Shown piece by piece: positions 50,147 through 58,424 of a stretch of DNA of 64,000 bases. The notes under the pieces are model-generated. The model had not been told where the DNA came from. It did no database searches and saw only the letters and a list, made by a program, of their open reading frames with translations. A program made the position numbers and the translations under genes. Source of the stretch: Dokdonella_A sp963758365 (lineage in GTDB: Bacteria; Pseudomonadota; Gammaproteobacteria; Xanthomonadales; Rhodanobacteraceae); NCBI GenBank assembly GCA_963758365.1, contig CAVWVB010000001.1:3224001-3288000 (forward strand), written 5' to 3'. Each line of letters starts with the position of its first letter. The first letter of the stretch is position 1.

Positions 50147-52708
50147 GTGACCGCAGACGTTCAATCCGCGATCGAGGCAGACGCGAACAGTGCGACGTCC
50201 GTGCTGCGTACGGTCGTGCTGTGCGATCTCGTCGACTCGACCGCCCTGGTCGAGCGCCTCGGCGACCAGCGTGCCGCCGACCTGTTCCGCAAGCACGACA
50301 AGCTCGCGCGCGCGCTGATGCAGCGCCACGGCGGCACCGAAATCGACAAGACCGACGGCTTCCTGCTGATTTTCGAGCGCCCGATTCGCGCGGTCGCGTT
50401 CGCACTCGACTACCAGCGCGAACTGGCGGAACTTGGGCGCGAGGAGAGCGCGAGCCTGACCGCGCGCATCGGCATTCATGTCGGCGACATCGTGATCTGG
50501 GACAACACCGCGGCCGACGTGCACCGCGGTGCCAAGAAGACCGAAGTCGAAGGTCTCGTGAAACCCGTTGCGGCGCGCCTGATGGGCCTAGCGCTGCCGG
50601 GGCAGATCCTGTTGTCCGGCATTGCCTACGACATCGCGCACCGCGCGCAGGGTGAACTCGGCGCCCGCCTCGCCGACGTGCGCTGGCGTACTCACGGACG
50701 CTATCGCTTCAAGGGCGTACCGGACCTGGTTCCGGTGTTCGAGGTCGGCGAAGCCGGCCGCGCTCCGCTAAAGGCGCCGGCATGGTCGAGCAAGGCGCAT
50801 CGCGAAATGCCGGTCTGGCGCCGGCCGCTTGCGATCGGCTTCGAGCTGCTCGCGCTCGTCATCGCGGTTGCGGTTCCGGCCTGGTACCTGACCCGGCCGG
50901 CGCCCGCGATCGCGTTCGCGAACCGCGACTGGGTGGTGGTCGGCGATCTCCACAATCTGACCGGCCGCAAGGTCTTCGATGATTCGCTGCAGACCGCGTT
51001 CCGGGTCGGTCTCGAGCAGTCCCGCTACGTCAATGTGATGCCGTCCCTGCAGGTGCGCGACGCGCTCAAGCGCATGGAGCGCGATCCGTCGACGACCCGC
51101 GTGGACCGCGCGACGGGGTCGGAGATTGCCCAGCGCGAAGGCGCGCGCGCGTTGATCCTGCCGACCATCGCCGAGATCGGCGGTCACGTGCGCATCACCG
51201 CCGAGGTCGTCGATCCGCGCACCCAGACTTCGGTCTACAGCGATTCCGTCGACGGGGCCGGCGAGGAATCCGTATTGCCCAGCATGGACGCGTTGCTCAG
51301 GAAGATGCGCGGCAGGCTCGGCGAATCGCTCGCGAGCGTCGGCGAGACCAGCGCGCCGCTCGCCGACGTGACGACCGGGAATCTCGATGCGCTGAAGGCA
51401 TTCGCAAAGGCGGAGACCGCATTGAGCGCCGGAGAAGTCGCCGACGCCGTGTTGCTGCTCAAGGAGGCGCTGCGCATGGATCCGGGTTTCGCAATCGCGT
51501 TGGCTCGCCTTGCGACGATCCAGCTCGCGTTCCTGAATGATTCCGACGCGGCTTATGCGAGCCTGCAGGATGCCTGGAAGCATCGCGATCGGCTGACCAC
51601 GCGCGAACGGCTCGCGGTCGAGGGCACGCTCGCGCGATTCGGCAATGTGTCGAAATGGATGGACGTCTGGAAGACCTATGCGGCGATGTACCCCGACTAT
51701 CCGGCGGCGCAGCAAAATCTCGGCATCGGCTTGCTGTGGTACGAGCATCGCCTCGACGCGGCAGCGCCGCATTTCGAGGCGATCGCGAATTCGCGCCATC
51801 CGTACCGCGGCGTGAGCTGGTACGCCCTCGCGATGATCGAAACCGAACGCGGCAACGATCGCGTGGCGATGGCCGATATCGCGAAGGGTCGCGAACTCAA
51901 TGCGCTTGCGCCGCATCTCGAGGATGTCGTTCCGGACCTCGCACAGCGTCGCTACGCGGCGGTGCTCGCGCGGCTGCATGCGATTCCGGAGCGGCTGCCG
52001 CCCGCGATCCAGGCGGAAAAGCAGCTCAAGTTCGCGGCCGTCGCGGTCGACCAGGGCAAGACCGATGAAGCACACGGGTACCTGAGCGCCGCGGCGAAGA
52101 CTGCTGCGTCGGTTCCGGGCGAGGCGCAGCGCGCACGCATCCAGCTCGCGCGTACTGCGCTGGATCTGGCCGCGAAACAACCCGCCGCGATGGATGAGCT
52201 GAGGCAGTCGACGACTGCCGAGATGCATCGCGCGAAGGCCGCTTCGGCCGTGGATGGCAGCGTCGCGATCCATCTCGCGCTCGCGGCCATGCTCGCCGCG
52301 CGCGCCGACGACACCCGACTCGCGCGAGACGCGCTCGACGCGGCGCGCGCGCAGGCGCTGGATCATGGCTACTACGATCGCGCCGCGCTCTGGCGCAGCG
52401 CGGACTGCGAAGCGCGCCTTGCGAAAGTCGCGAAGGAACGAATCGCGTGTCTGAGCTCGCTCGTGGACGGCCGCGAGTATTACCAGACGCACGTGGCCCT
52501 GATGCTTGCCTACGAGGACGCGAAAGACCTGGGCAACGCGCGCGCGCAGGCATCCTGGCTGCAGCAGCATCGCGGCCAGGCCGTCGCCGAACTGGAGAAC
52601 GAGCCTGCGTTGATACCTAACCTGATCGCCGCGAACCGTGCGCAGGCCTATCTGCAGGCTGCGCAGGTGCCGGCAACACCGGCGCGGGCGGACGCCGGAT
52701 TACGTTGA
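50147..52708 (+). CDS. Putative peptide-modification cyclase, copy B (class III cyclase-like, membrane, TPR)
   Basis: A paralogue of copy A with 853 residues. The GTG at 50147 is chosen because it puts the cyclase domain in exact register with copy A (VVLCDLVDST with Asp27, KTDGFLLIF with Asp70, VKPVAARL with Arg144). The membrane helix is near 230-248 (GFELLALVIAVAVPAWYL), followed by the NRDWVVVGDLHNLTG domain and TPR-like repeats. Ile66 and the missing Asn are the same as in copy A, so the change predates the duplication. The C-terminal repeats differ more than the N-terminal domain. Confidence 0.85.
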   Translation: MTADVQSAIEADANSATSVLRTVVLCDLVDSTALVERLGDQRAADLFRKHDKLARALMQRHGGTEIDKTDGFLLIFERPIRAVAFALDYQRELAELGREESASLTARIGIHVGDIVIWDNTAADVHRGAKKTEVEGLVKPVAARLMGLALPGQILLSGIAYDIAHRAQGELGARLADVRWRTHGRYRFKGVPDLVPVFEVGEAGRAPLKAPAWSSKAHREMPVWRRPLAIGFELLALVIAVAVPAWYLTRPAPAIAFANRDWVVVGDLHNLTGRKVFDDSLQTAFRVGLEQSRYVNVMPSLQVRDALKRMERDPSTTRVDRATGSEIAQREGARALILPTIAEIGGHVRITAEVVDPRTQTSVYSDSVDGAGEESVLPSMDALLRKMRGRLGESLASVGETSAPLADVTTGNLDALKAFAKAETALSAGEVADAVLLLKEALRMDPGFAIALARLATIQLAFLNDSDAAYASLQDAWKHRDRLTTRERLAVEGTLARFGNVSKWMDVWKTYAAMYPDYPAAQQNLGIGLLWYEHRLDAAAPHFEAIANSRHPYRGVSWYALAMIETERGNDRVAMADIAKGRELNALAPHLEDVVPDLAQRRYAAVLARLHAIPERLPPAIQAEKQLKFAAVAVDQGKTDEAHGYLSAAAKTAASVPGEAQRARIQLARTALDLAAKQPAAMDELRQSTTAEMHRAKAASAVDGSVAIHLALAAMLAARADDTRLARDALDAARAQALDHGYYDRAALWRSADCEARLAKVAKERIACLSSLVDGREYYQTHVALMLAYEDAKDLGNARAQASWLQQHRGQAVAELENEPALIPNLIAANRAQAYLQAAQVPATPARADAGLR

Positions 52709-52747
52709 GCGGGCCCCGTGCCGGCTCGTGCGCCGGCGCGCCAACCG

Positions 52748-52999
52748 TTATTTCAGCAGGAAGATGAACAGCCCGACCTTGCCCGCCGGATCCTCCAGCA
52801 GCTGGTTCTTCACGGTCGCGAGAGCATCCTTCGACGGCAGTTTTCGCACGGCCGGTACCTTCTGCGAATCGACCTCGATTCCGTACGGCTTCAGTGCGGC
52901 TGCGGGATCACCCAGCATCTGCTCGCGAAACGCCTGATCCGTAGCCAGTCGATCGAAAACCGTTGCGACCGTCTGCTTCGACGGCGTGCCCTTGATCAT
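52748..52999 (-). CDS. Putative modified-peptide precursor, copy B
   Basis: A peptide of 83 residues with FRE at 24-26, PAAAL at 32-36 and Gly40, in the same register as copy A. The second half has no cysteine: KVPAVRKLPSKDALATVKNQ, then LLEDPAGKVGLFIFLLK with a hydrophobic end. The start has AAGGAGG, the strongest Shine-Dalgarno in the cassettes, which suggests high expression. Oriented against both neighbours. The absence of Cys rules out Cys-derived rings here, unlike in copy A. Confidence 0.82.
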   Translation of the reverse strand: MIKGTPSKQTVATVFDRLATDQAFREQMLGDPAAALKPYGIEVDSQKVPAVRKLPSKDALATVKNQLLEDPAGKVGLFIFLLK

Positions 53000-53102
53000 G
53001 GTGTCTTCCTCCTTCGGAGTATGGGAATTCCAGAATCGCCGACGCTGCAATGCCGTGCGATCATCATGGCTCGTCCGTCCAAACGCAAGAGTGCCCGACC
53101 TC

Positions 53103-54317
53103 ATGTCTGCACGTTCCCGCAGGGTGCGCCGCTGCGTCTCGTTGTACATCGAAAAGCGCGAACGCCTGACCTTCGATCCGGTGCGCCTGCTTGAGGGCGA
53201 CGATGGTCTGCTCGTGCAGTGCGAAAACGTCGCGCTGGTTCCCCACCGCGACAGGGGCATCGTGCTGACGCCGGACGAGCTGCTGGCACTGGATGCGGTC
53301 AGCCAGAGCGTGTGGAAAACCGCGGATGAAGTAGCAGTGGCGATCGGCGACGCGACCATGCGCGGATTGATTGCCAAGGGCATTCTCGTGCAGGAAGGAA
53401 CCCGCGCCGGCATTCGCGACCAGCAGATCCGCGATGCCCACTGGCACCCGTTGATGGCCGTGGCGCATGCGCAGGGCCGTTGGTCGCGCACCGACAGCGC
53501 GGCTGCGCAGCGCGAGGCACGCCAGCAGTCGGTCGTGGACATGGTCGCGGCATGCGGGCCACCCCCCGCGCACTTCCACACCAGAACCGATGCGCGCTCG
53601 CGTTCGCCGTTGCCGCGTCCGTCGCGGGGCGATCTCGATACGCTGATGGCGCGGCGGGCAACCTGCCGCAATTTCGACACCCGCCGTTCGCTCGCGCCGG
53701 CCGACCTCTCCGTCATGCTGCACCGGTCGTTCGGTGTCCACGCGAGCGAAGAGCTGGCGCCCGGCGCAGTGGCCCTGAAGAAAAATCATCCATCCGGTGG
53801 CGCACTGCATCCGCTCGAGGCCTATCTCATCGTGCAGCGCGTGGACGGCCTGCAACCGGGGCTGTACCACTACCACGCCGAGACCCACGCACTCGACCTG
53901 TTGCGCGAGATGTCCGCCGATGCCGCGCACGCGTTTTCACTGCTGGCCGTCGCCGCGCAGGACTATTTCGCCGACGCACCAGTCATGCTCGTGATCGCCG
54001 CACGCTTCGCGCGGTCGTTCTGGAAATATCGTGGCCATCCCAAGATCTACCGGGCGATCCTGCTCGAGATCGGACACGTATCGCAAAACCTCTATCTCGC
54101 CGCGACGGAGCATGGGCTGGGTGCATACGTGACCGCCGCGATCAACGAGGTCGAGATCGAACAGGCCTTCGCCCTGGATCCGCTGCTCGAGGGACCGCTC
54201 GCGATCTGCGGGTTTGGTACGCGGTCGGCGCACAGGCGCACGGTCGAACTGGATCCGGGTGCGCGCGTCTGGGATCGCGCCGGGCGCCTGCTCGACGGGA
54301 CGATTGCCGTGGGTTGA
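53103..54317 (+). CDS. SagB-related peptide-maturation dehydrogenase, copy B
   Basis: A protein of 404 residues, paralogue of copy A. The N-terminal part (about 1-150) has LTPDELLALDAVSQSVWKTA and LIAKGILV, a winged-helix-like pattern that could recognise the leader. The SagB domain has RRATCRNFD, HPSGGALHPLEAYLIVQRVD, GLYHYHAETHAL, FWKYRGHPKIYRA and GHVSQNLYLAATEHGLGAY. FMN binding is expected. The ATG at 53103 lies 103 bases after the start of the divergent peptide gene, so the two share a control region. Confidence 0.88.
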   Translation: MSARSRRVRRCVSLYIEKRERLTFDPVRLLEGDDGLLVQCENVALVPHRDRGIVLTPDELLALDAVSQSVWKTADEVAVAIGDATMRGLIAKGILVQEGTRAGIRDQQIRDAHWHPLMAVAHAQGRWSRTDSAAAQREARQQSVVDMVAACGPPPAHFHTRTDARSRSPLPRPSRGDLDTLMARRATCRNFDTRRSLAPADLSVMLHRSFGVHASEELAPGAVALKKNHPSGGALHPLEAYLIVQRVDGLQPGLYHYHAETHALDLLREMSADAAHAFSLLAVAAQDYFADAPVMLVIAARFARSFWKYRGHPKIYRAILLEIGHVSQNLYLAATEHGLGAYVTAAINEVEIEQAFALDPLLEGPLAICGFGTRSAHRRTVELDPGARVWDRAGRLLDGTIAVG

Positions 54318-54373
54318 GCAGCCCGCAGCCGAACAGGTCGGTCGTCCGGCGCAGTCCGCGCGAATCCGCCAGG

Positions 54374-54931
54374 TCAGCCCGGGCAAGGCCCACCCGCAGT
54401 CGCCCAGCGTTTGAATGCGGCAACGAATTCGCTGTGTGCAATCGGCACGGGCGCGCGACCGCGGCCGGGATGCCAGCCCCACAGGACCAGTGCGTCGTGA
54501 TCGACATGCTCGACCAGCGCCGCGAGGTCCTTGCCGTTGTTCTGCTGCGGATCCTTGAGGCGCGTGCACAGGTCGTGTCCATCGAGGCCGATGAACACCA
54601 TCTTCTTGTCCGGCGGCGGCAGATGCCAGTTCGGCGCGCCCGGCGGTACATGGTCGCCATAGTTCGCCGGAAGGTTGTGGGTTCCATGACAGGTGCTGCA
54701 GGGCAGGCCGGGCACTCCCCTGCCGTCGGCGCCGCGCTGCACCGACATCGCGTGCGCGCGACCGATGTCGAACTGCAGCGGCTGGTTGCCCGGGATATGG
54801 CAATTCTGACAGCGCGGATGCTGCAGTACTTTCTGCACGACCGCGAAATCGTCGGCCGCGGACGCACCACAGACGCGGGGCAGCAGGGCTGCCGCGACCA
54901 CGAGGGGGGCCAATGCAATGAGTGCCTTCAT
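54374..54931 (-). CDS. Periplasmic diheme cytochrome c-like protein of a molybdenum hydroxylase cluster
   Basis: A protein of 185 residues. Signal peptide to about residue 25 (LVVAAALLPRVCGASAA). Two CxxCH heme-binding motifs are at 41-45 (CQNCH) and 78-82 (CSTCH). It is encoded 104 bases downstream of a Tat-exported molybdenum hydroxylase large subunit on the same strand. It probably accepts electrons from the hydroxylase and passes them to the respiratory chain. Databases often call such proteins 'isoquinoline 1-oxidoreductase subunit'. Confidence 0.85.
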   Translation of the reverse strand: MKALIALAPLVVAAALLPRVCGASAADDFAVVQKVLQHPRCQNCHIPGNQPLQFDIGRAHAMSVQRGADGRGVPGLPCSTCHGTHNLPANYGDHVPPGAPNWHLPPPDKKMVFIGLDGHDLCTRLKDPQQNNGKDLAALVEHVDHDALVLWGWHPGRGRAPVPIAHSEFVAAFKRWATAGGPCPG

Positions 54932-55035
54932 CCGTCATCTCCTGCGATCCGCCCACACAAAAGACCGTGTGCGGATTCGCTGCACACTGTGACCGACAAC
55001 CACACCGCGCCAATGTCGACGCCGCGACGCGCTGC

Positions 55036-57264
55036 CTAGGCGAGCGTGAACGGCAGGCGGCGCAGGCGCTGGCCGGTCAGCGCGAACAGCGCGTTGCCGA
55101 CCGCGGGCGCAATCGGCGGAGTACCCGGTTCGCCGCAGCCGCCCATCTTGTCCGTGCTCGGCACGATGTGGACCTCCATCTGCGGCGTCTCGGGCAGGCG
55201 CAACGCGGGATAGTCGTTGAAGTTGCCCTGCTCGACGCGGCCATTCCTGAGCGTCAGCTCGCCGTGCAGCGCGGCCGACAGCCCGAACACGATGCCCGAC
55301 TGCATCTGCGCCTCGACGGTCAGCGGATTGACGACCGGACCGCAATCGATCGCGCAGACCACGCGATGCACGCGCGGCTTGCCGTCCTTGATCGATACCT
55401 CGGCGACCTGGGCGACATAGCTGCCGAACGACGCATGCACCGCGAGGCCCGCCGCGTGCCCCTTGGGCAACGGCTTGCCCCAGCCGAACTTCGCGGCCGC
55501 GAGATCGAGCGCGCGGCGTTCGCGCGAGGCGGGGGGCAACAGCGCGCGACGGTACTCGAGCGGATCCTGCCTGGCCGCATGGGCAAGTTCGTCGACGAAA
55601 CTCTCGACCACGAACGCGGTATGCGAATGCCCGACCGAGCGCCACCACAGCACGGTGACCGGACTCGTCGTCGTGTGCAGGTCGACGCGATGCGCGGGAA
55701 TCGCGTCGAGGTACGGCGAATCCGCGGCGCCCTCCACCGAGGTGCCGTCGATGCCATCCTTGATCATCATGCCGGCGAACGGTGTTCCGGCGATGATCGA
55801 CTGGCCGACGATCGTGTGCGCCCATGCAGTGGGCCGGCCATTCCCGGCGAGCGTCGCGCGCAGGCGCGACCGCCACATCGGCCGGTACCAGCCCCCGCGA
55901 ATATCGTCCTCGCGTGTCCATACCACTTTCACGGTCTTCTTCGAGGCCCTCGCGACCTGCACCGCCTCGACGATGAAGTCGGACTGCGGATTCGCGCGGC
56001 GGCCGAAGCCTCCGCCAAGGAACGTGGTATGCAGGCGCACCTGCTCGGGCTTCAGGCCGAGCAGCTTGGCGACCGTGGGCTGGTCGACACCCTGAAACTG
56101 CGTACCGGTCCAGATGTCGCAGCCGTCGTGACCGATCGCGACCGTGCAGTTCAGCGGTTCCATCGGGGCGTGCGCGAGGAACGGCACTTCGTAGTCGCCC
56201 TCGATCGCGGCCGGCGCGGCCTTGAACACCGCATCGACATCGCCGGCGACCTTGGCGGGCAGGCCGGGTGTCGTCGCGAGCCGCGCATACTCGTCGCGCA
56301 GGGAAGCAGTCGAGGCGTTCGCGAACGCACCCTCGTCCCACTCGAGCACGAGCGCATCGCGCGCCTGCTTGGCGGCCCAGAAGTGCTTGCCGAGCACGGC
56401 GACGCCGCTCGGCACCTCGACCACGTCGATCACGCCGGGCAGCGCCTTCGCCTTCGTCGCATCGAAGCCTTTCAGCTTCGCGCCGAATACCGGCGCGCGC
56501 GCAATCAGTGCGATGGCCATGTCCGGACGCTTCACGTCGAGACCGAACTCGGCACGTCCGGTGGTCTTGGCCAAGCTGTCGAGACGCCGCGTCGGCTTGC
56601 CGATGATCGTCCAGTCCTTCGCGTCCTTGAGCTTGACGTTCTGCGGCGCGGGCAACCGTGCGGCGGCGCCGGCCACTTCGCCAAAGCTCACCTTGTTCGC
56701 GCGATGCACCACGAAGCCGTTCTCGACGCGGCACTCGGCCGGCTGCGCGCCGAGCTTCGTCGCGGCCGCGCCGATCAGCATCTCGCGTGCCATTGCGCCC
56801 GCGGTGCGCAACTGGTCGAACGATTCCCACGTGCTGGTCGAGCCGCCGGTCATCTGGGTGCCGAATGCGGTATGCGCATATGCGGGCGCAGCGGGCGCGT
56901 TCTCGACCGCGACCTGGCGCCAGTCGCAACCGAGCTCCTCGGCGACGACCATCGGAATCGAGGTCCAGACGCCCTGACCCATCTCGGCATGCTTGAGCAC
57001 GATCGTGACCGTGCTGTCCGGTGCGATGCGGATGAATGCGTTCGGCGTCACCGGCGGTTTGGCGGCCGCCGCCGCCGCATCTTCGGCCAATGCCCTGCGC
57101 AGCGTGGTCGGCACGAAGAACGCAATGACCAGACCCGCCGAAGCGCCAGCGGCGGCCTTCAGGAATGCGCGGCGCTCCAGGCCGTCGCCCGCACGCGAAG
57201 AGTCGGCCGGGGCGGACGCATCCCCACGCGCGGATGAAGCACGGTTCACGGGTTCACGCCACAT
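55036..57264 (-). CDS. Tat-exported xanthine dehydrogenase-family molybdopterin-binding subunit
   Basis: A protein of 742 residues. A twin-arginine signal is at 31-36 (RRAFLK) with the hydrophobic stretch AAAGASAGLVIAFFV. The aldehyde oxidase/xanthine dehydrogenase Mo-binding domains follow: HAEMGQGVWTSIPMVVAEEL, FLGGGFGRRANPQSDF, and GGCGEPGTPPIAPAVGNAL near the end with the catalytic Glu. The IorB-like layout has two such domains and no FAD subunit. The substrate is unknown; isoquinoline and aldehydes are known for relatives. It overlaps the 2Fe-2S subunit gene by 11 bases. Confidence 0.92.
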   Translation of the reverse strand: MWREPVNRASSARGDASAPADSSRAGDGLERRAFLKAAAGASAGLVIAFFVPTTLRRALAEDAAAAAAKPPVTPNAFIRIAPDSTVTIVLKHAEMGQGVWTSIPMVVAEELGCDWRQVAVENAPAAPAYAHTAFGTQMTGGSTSTWESFDQLRTAGAMAREMLIGAAATKLGAQPAECRVENGFVVHRANKVSFGEVAGAAARLPAPQNVKLKDAKDWTIIGKPTRRLDSLAKTTGRAEFGLDVKRPDMAIALIARAPVFGAKLKGFDATKAKALPGVIDVVEVPSGVAVLGKHFWAAKQARDALVLEWDEGAFANASTASLRDEYARLATTPGLPAKVAGDVDAVFKAAPAAIEGDYEVPFLAHAPMEPLNCTVAIGHDGCDIWTGTQFQGVDQPTVAKLLGLKPEQVRLHTTFLGGGFGRRANPQSDFIVEAVQVARASKKTVKVVWTREDDIRGGWYRPMWRSRLRATLAGNGRPTAWAHTIVGQSIIAGTPFAGMMIKDGIDGTSVEGAADSPYLDAIPAHRVDLHTTTSPVTVLWWRSVGHSHTAFVVESFVDELAHAARQDPLEYRRALLPPASRERRALDLAAAKFGWGKPLPKGHAAGLAVHASFGSYVAQVAEVSIKDGKPRVHRVVCAIDCGPVVNPLTVEAQMQSGIVFGLSAALHGELTLRNGRVEQGNFNDYPALRLPETPQMEVHIVPSTDKMGGCGEPGTPPIAPAVGNALFALTGQRLRRLPFTLA

Positions 57265-57724
57265 GGCCGCTCTCCTTGCGCAATGCGGCTGCGCGATGCA
57301 CCGCGGCGCGAATGCGCTGATAGGTGCCGCAGCGGCACAGATTGCCGGCCATCGCCGCATCGATTTCGGCATCGCTCGGGTCGGCCGTCTGCTCGAGCAG
57401 TGCGACCGCGGACATGACCTGGCCCGACTGGCAGTAGCCGCACTGCACGACGTCGATCTCCTGCCACGCGCGCTGCACCGGATGCGAGCCGTCCTTCGAC
57501 AGCCCTTCGATCGTGGTGATCGCCTTGCCCGCGACGGCTGCGGCCGGCGTCACGCAGGACCGCACCGGGCTGCCGTCGACGTGCACCGTGCATGCGCCGC
57601 ATTGCGCGATGCCGCAACCGAACTTCGTTCCGGTCAAGCCGACCAGATCGCGCAGCACCCAGAGCAGGGGCATGTCCGCCGGCGCATCGATCTCGTGCGA
57701 GTGACCGTTCACGACAAGATGCAT
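57254..57724 (-). CDS. 2Fe-2S subunit of the molybdenum hydroxylase
   Basis: A protein of 156 residues. The plant-type ferredoxin domain has Cys37, Cys42, Cys45 and Cys57 (CGIAQCGAC and SCV). The second 2Fe-2S domain has CGYCQSGQ (95, 98) and CRCG (130, 132). It carries electrons from the molybdenum centre. It has no signal of its own, so it should be exported as a complex with the Tat-bearing large subunit. Located 11 bases into the large-subunit gene. Confidence 0.95.
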   Translation of the reverse strand: MHLVVNGHSHEIDAPADMPLLWVLRDLVGLTGTKFGCGIAQCGACTVHVDGSPVRSCVTPAAAVAGKAITTIEGLSKDGSHPVQRAWQEIDVVQCGYCQSGQVMSAVALLEQTADPSDAEIDAAMAGNLCRCGTYQRIRAAVHRAAALRKESGHVA

Positions 57725-57806
57725 GAGGGTCTCCGAAGCGGGAGAAAATCGCAGGCTACTCCTCGGCGCCGGCACGTACCAGCGCGTTCACGAAACCTTC
57801 ACGGCG

Positions 57807-58424
57807 TCATCCGCGAAGATCGGCCGCGGTGTCGATGTCTCGCGCGAAAGCGGGTGCGGAAATCGCGGCGACTTCGCGGTGGCGCGCGCGCAGCAACGCA
57901 CGCGCGCCGGTGTCTCCGCGCAACGCCGCGATGTCCGCAAACCATGCGCGCGGCAGCAGCGCAGGCACGCCGAGGATGTCCGCATAGGCGCTTGCGACCG
58001 CGCGCCACGGCGTCGCGCGCCACGCATCGCGCAGCGCCACGAGGTGGACCGAATCCAGCGCGGGCTGATCGGTCAGCGCGACGAGCGCGCCCGCGCAGCG
58101 TGCGTCGAGCGCAGCAATGCCCGCACGCAGCGCAGCCGACATCCCGTCGGCGTGATCCTGCGCGATTACCGTGCGTACGTGCAGATCGGCGATCGCGGCG
58201 CGCACGCGGGCCGCATCGTGACCGAGCACGACGATCACCTCGCAGGCGGCGCTCGCGAGCAGTGCGCGCGCCGCCCGATGCACGAGGGGTTCGCCGTCGA
58301 TCTCGACCAGCTGCTTGGACTGGCCGAGGCGCACGGATGCACCCGCCGCGAGCAGGACCGCACCGAACGACGGCGGTTCTGCCGGCGAATGGGCATGCAG
58401 CGATGGCGGGTCAGCCGCAGGCAC
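57807..58424 (-). CDS. MocA-like nucleotidyltransferase for molybdenum cofactor
   Basis: A protein of about 205 residues of the MobA/MocA family. AVLLAAGASVRLGQSKQLV is the nucleotide-binding loop, with LTDQPALD as the metal-binding motif. MocA adds CMP to the molybdopterin cofactor for xanthine dehydrogenase-type enzymes. The start is uncertain: a GTG at 58424 is taken, overlapping the XdhC gene end by 14 bases; longer forms from 58514 would cover the same domain. It sits beside the hydroxylase it likely serves. Confidence 0.8.
   Translation of the reverse strand: MPAADPPSLHAHSPAEPPSFGAVLLAAGASVRLGQSKQLVEIDGEPLVHRAARALLASAACEVIVVLGHDAARVRAAIADLHVRTVIAQDHADGMSAALRAGIAALDARCAGALVALTDQPALDSVHLVALRDAWRATPWRAVASAYADILGVPALLPRAWFADIAALRGDTGARALLRARHREVAAISAPAFARDIDTAADLRG

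Larger units (their letters stand above)
45638..54317. other. Two tandem putative RiPP-type peptide-modification cassettes
   Basis: Two copies of the same gene set. Copy A: cyclase-TPR protein (45638-48277, +), leader peptide (48368-48649, -), SagB-like dehydrogenase (48850-50013, +). Copy B: 50147-52708 (+), 52748-52999 (-), 53103-54317 (+). In each copy the peptide gene is convergent with its cyclase and divergent from its dehydrogenase. I recall these families from NCBIfam as mod_pep_cyc, mod_pep_NH_fam and SagB_rel_DH_2 (TIGR04510, TIGR04509, TIGR04511). I know of no experimentally defined product. No transporter or leader peptidase is encoded in either copy. Confidence 0.8.

Noticed and set aside
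54922..57237. A 771-codon open frame on the plus strand opposite the molybdenum hydroxylase genes
   Set aside because: It is antisense to a clearly conserved Mo-binding subunit with Tat signal and catalytic motifs. The antisense protein is rich in Arg, His, Gly and Asp with no domain. Long antisense frames are expected in GC-rich DNA.
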